64,000 bases of DNA from Paenibacillus sp. JDR-2 (GTDB lineage: Bacteria; Bacillota; Bacilli; Paenibacillales; Paenibacillaceae), in contig NC_012914.1 of NCBI RefSeq assembly GCF_000023585.1, positions 6,331,501 to 6,395,500 on the forward strand. Direction: 5' to 3'. The notes beneath the pieces were generated by a model that was not told where the DNA came from, made no database searches, and saw only the letters and a list, made by a program, of their open reading frames with translations. Both the position numbers and the translations under genes were made by a program. Shown one piece after another: positions 61,342-64,000 of this stretch; the first letter of the stretch is position 1, and every line of letters begins with the position of its first letter.

Positions 61342-61680
61342 CTGTAAAACGCTCCTATTATGATTTAATTGTCTATTTGGCTGCATTATCAAATCGAAGC
61401 GTAATAAACCCCCTTCTTTTGAATGATGATATGGAATAATTTCTGAAAAAAATAAATTCAATCTCGTAATGCTGCCAAATTTCGACATAGACTATTTATA
61501 TAGTATCGTACTAAATAACTATAAGTTGAATAGCAAAATTAAAAAAACTGTGTAAATACTTTATACAATTTGTAATAATTTCGTGAAAATAATCGCATTA
61601 ATAGTACTTTTGAACTAATTTACAGGAAATATCAGGATGATCTTTCAACTCCTGTATCCTTCAGTCCTTATTTTTGATAC

Positions 61681-61723
61681 TAAAAAAAGCAGCATTTCCA
61701 TAAAGGAAATGCTGCTTTTTTTC
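61681..61723. terminator. Bidirectional terminator after the alpha-mannosidase gene
   Basis: AAAAAGCAGCATTTCC and GGAAATGCTGCTTTTTT form a near-perfect stem with a 5-base loop and A/T runs on both sides. It lies about 20 bases after the stop of the GH38 gene. Confidence 0.95.
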
Positions 61724-61741
61724 TGTTCTTTTGTCAGGGCG

Positions 61742-64000
61742 TTATTGCTCTGCCTTGATGCCTACCGTATAGATCTCGCACGGTCCGAGTTCCGCCGCGA
61801 ACGAGCCGTTCGCGTCTTCGCCGGACGGCTGCAGGCGTTCGCCCGCCTGCTCAAGCACATCGCTCGCGTAAGCCGCCGCGGCAGAGCCGACGTTCGGCTG
61901 CGCCTGCAGATTCGCTGCTTCCGGCCGCATGTTGAACCAGCGCAGCATGAGGTCGCCCGTTGCTTCCGCAATCTTAACCGAGGAGAACGCGATGCCTTCG
62001 CCTTCCCATGCCAGGAACGTGTGCACCGGCGAAAGCGTTCCGCCGTGCACGCCGGTTTGCGCGATGGTCCACGGCGCTTGGAACTGATACGCGGACGCAT
62101 ACGCGCCCGTTGCCGCGCCGTCGCCGCCATGCGGAAGGATCAAAAGCTCGACCGTTTGCTCGCCGAGGCATTGCGCTTCCGGCGTCGGGAAGACGCCCCA
62201 GTCGCCCAGTTCGGAGACGGAGCGAAGCAGCGTAACGGCAATCGTATTGCGGCCGTCGCGCAGCACTTCGTATTCGTTTAAGCCAAGGTTCGCGATGGTG
62301 AGGCCCTGCGTGCCGTCGCTGACATCGGCAAAAGCTTGCTGATGCTGCGCGTTGCTTGGGTTCTCCCATTCGGCGGCCGGGTCGTTGTCCCGAACCGCCA
62401 CTTCGAAGATCGCGTCGGCCCGGTGGACGGACGCGGCCAAGTCTGTCGGGAACAAGGCGCGTACGCGATGGTCCTTCGCTTGGTTATTAAACGTCGTACG
62501 GATGCCTACGCCGCGCCCGGAGCGCTCCAGGCTGACAACGGTTCGGATCGTGAACGGCACGTAGTCCGTCGAACGGCCGGCTTTGCGCTCGGGATAATAA
62601 ACGGCTTCCTGCTTCTCCTGCTCGAACAGCTCGTCGGCGGATGCCGGGATCGACCAATGATGCACGATCTCGAACGATGCGCGGTACGCGTTGTCTTCGA
62701 TGACGCGGATTTCGGCTTTAAGACCCTTAGTCGTGAGCGCCGGCTCGCCGTCCGGCTGCTTGAACATGTACTCGTTGCCGATATCTCCGGCATCTTCATA
62801 GATGAGCAGATCGCGGTACGTGCGTCCGCTGGCGATATCCGTTACCGCCAAGGTTCCGTCCTCGGCGATCTCGATGCTCAGGTTTTCGTTCGCAAGCGTA
62901 CGGTCACCGGTCACGAGCGACTGCGACGGAGCGTCGCTTGCGGCTCCGAGCACCCAAGCGTAAGTTTTCAAGCCAAGCGCCGGCACGGCGGTCGCTTCGA
63001 ACGTCAGCTTCACGCGGCGCGTCCAATACGGCTGACGGAATTTGTCATCCGGCAGGTCGTAGCCGAACTGCAAGCCTAGATCCTCGAATGTATGCTCGAC
63101 GGCATTGCCGTCCGCATCCACAAGCGTGCGGCCCTCGAGAGAAATTTCCTTCATCATGCGCATCATGTCATTCGGGGCAATGCCTTCGCGGTAATACACG
63201 CGCGCAACGTCCAGCTCGATTTCCACGACGCCGCTTCGCGTCCATCCCGTCGTATTAAACGCGACAAGCGGCAGCGCATCCTGGCCGCAGCCCGCGAACG
63301 CGCTCGTATCGACGGCGCCGGCAACCGCATGCTTGCTATCGTCGACGATCGTCTCCGCCACATGGCGGCTCTTATCGAACCGGGTGACCATTTCGCGGTG
63401 CACCTCGTCGACGCTGCAGCCGCAGATGCTGTCGTGCGGATGGTTCTGCATGAGCGTTTTCCAAGCGTACTTCAGCAGATGATGCGGATACTTGGCCTTG
63501 CCCGTCATATGCGCGAACGAGGCGAGCGGCTCGGCGACCTTCTCGAGGATCGTCTGGCCAACCTGGTTCATCTGTTTCAGGTAGACGCGGGCGGACGCCG
63601 TATTCACGAGCGTCGACCAGCCGTCCGTCCGCTGGCTGCGCAGCTCGCCGCGCACAACCGACAGTTGCTTGTTTTCGAGCGACGACTTCAGCGACGCCAG
63701 ATAATCCGGGAAATTCGAATGAACGAAATCCGTATCCGGGTATAGCTTGCGAGCAACGCGAATGGCTTCGGCCAGATCCGTCTGGATCGGCTGATGATCG
63801 CAGCCGTTCATGAAGAGCAGCTGCCCCGTCGATGCGTATTTGCCCGCATCGGCCAGTTTGCGGTCCCAGTATTCCTTGGCTTCCGCTTCATCCACGGGAA
63901 CCTCGTTGCCGTTGCTGTACCAGTTGGCAAACAAAATGCCGAGCACCTGCGAGCCGTCCGGCCCTTCCCATACGAGCTCCGAGAAGGAAGACTCGTACGC
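61742..64000 (-). CDS. GH38-family alpha-mannosidase, C-terminal part (cut by window edge)
   Basis: 752 codons are inside the window; the frame continues past base 64000 (AYESSFSELVWEGPDGSQ precedes the first GTG). The seen part covers the end of the catalytic barrel and the helical and beta domains: QLLFMNGCDHQP, then MQNHPHDSICGCSVDEVHRE, the GH38 zinc/substrate His-Pro-His-Asp motif, followed by large beta-sandwiches. The catalytic nucleophile Asp would be upstream, out of view. It is of the cytoplasmic MngB/YbgG-like size. It removes alpha-mannosyl residues from oligosaccharides or glycans. Codon third positions are strikingly GC-rich, much more so than in the neighbouring genes. A terminator follows. 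Confidence 0.93.
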   Translation of the reverse strand, partial: AYESSFSELVWEGPDGSQVLGILFANWYSNGNEVPVDEAEAKEYWDRKLADAGKYASTGQLLFMNGCDHQPIQTDLAEAIRVARKLYPDTDFVHSNFPDYLASLKSSLENKQLSVVRGELRSQRTDGWSTLVNTASARVYLKQMNQVGQTILEKVAEPLASFAHMTGKAKYPHHLLKYAWKTLMQNHPHDSICGCSVDEVHREMVTRFDKSRHVAETIVDDSKHAVAGAVDTSAFAGCGQDALPLVAFNTTGWTRSGVVEIELDVARVYYREGIAPNDMMRMMKEISLEGRTLVDADGNAVEHTFEDLGLQFGYDLPDDKFRQPYWTRRVKLTFEATAVPALGLKTYAWVLGAASDAPSQSLVTGDRTLANENLSIEIAEDGTLAVTDIASGRTYRDLLIYEDAGDIGNEYMFKQPDGEPALTTKGLKAEIRVIEDNAYRASFEIVHHWSIPASADELFEQEKQEAVYYPERKAGRSTDYVPFTIRTVVSLERSGRGVGIRTTFNNQAKDHRVRALFPTDLAASVHRADAIFEVAVRDNDPAAEWENPSNAQHQQAFADVSDGTQGLTIANLGLNEYEVLRDGRNTIAVTLLRSVSELGDWGVFPTPEAQCLGEQTVELLILPHGGDGAATGAYASAYQFQAPWTIAQTGVHGGTLSPVHTFLAWEGEGIAFSSVKIAEATGDLMLRWFNMRPEAANLQAQPNVGSAAAAYASDVLEQAGERLQPSGEDANGSFAAELGPCEIYTVGIKAEQ

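Overview
The window looks like chromosomal DNA from a Firmicute of the Paenibacillaceae (Paenibacillus-like). The evidence is AGGAGG-type ribosome binding sites, many TTG and GTG starts, three-repeat S-layer homology (SLH) anchors on very large secreted proteins, a YesM-type sensor kinase next to sugar ABC permeases, AraC and LacI regulators beside sugar transport genes, a YozG/DUF2975 pair and an Ohr protein. No rRNA, tRNA, CRISPR array, transposase or phage gene was seen. These statements rest on reading the sequence and recalling families; no search was run.

Layout. 1-2.9 kb: the end of a carbohydrate ABC operon (two permeases, then the N-terminal part of a sensor kinase cut by the window edge). 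3.5-8.6 kb: a 1682-residue SLH-anchored beta-helix protein. 9.0-10.7 kb: a secreted protein with a CYTH-like N-terminal domain, an Fn3 and a carbohydrate-binding module. 10.9-15.8 kb: a three-gene membrane cluster of unknown role, an SgrR-type regulator, a small basic protein and a PAP2 phosphatase. 16.0-21.9 kb: a 1985-residue fusion of rhamnogalacturonan acetylesterase (CE12-like) and PL11-like rhamnogalacturonan lyase, with a good CcpA cre-like site upstream. 22.3-36.2 kb: housekeeping and stress genes (ArsR/SRPBCC pair, Ohr, LtrA-like, copper amine oxidase-like stalk protein, YdeI-like, YozG/DUF2975 pair, aldehyde dehydrogenase with AraC, lipoprotein). 36.8-40.4 kb: a sugar-acid or inositol-type catabolic operon (isomerase, Gfo/Idh/MocA, CBM9-like) facing a divergent AraC gene.

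40.8-55.6 kb is the most coherent region. A LacI regulator, a complete sugar ABC transporter (binding protein and two permeases) with a Gfo/Idh/MocA oxidoreductase, and two giant divergent secreted proteins all carry the same palindromic sequence, TTTG-CGS-CAAA, in their upstream regions. One giant is an SLH-anchored DUF4832-type putative glycosidase; the other is a GH114-like putative endo-alpha-galactosaminidase. I infer a single polysaccharide-utilisation regulon.

55.8-64 kb: a standalone NRPS-like protein (partial condensation, adenylation, thiolation, thioester reductase), a methyl-accepting chemotaxis protein, and the C-terminal part of a GC-rich GH38 alpha-mannosidase running off the end. 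The long intergenic regions hold several distinct local families of short palindromic repeats, and one holds a cluster of DnaA-box-like 9-mers.
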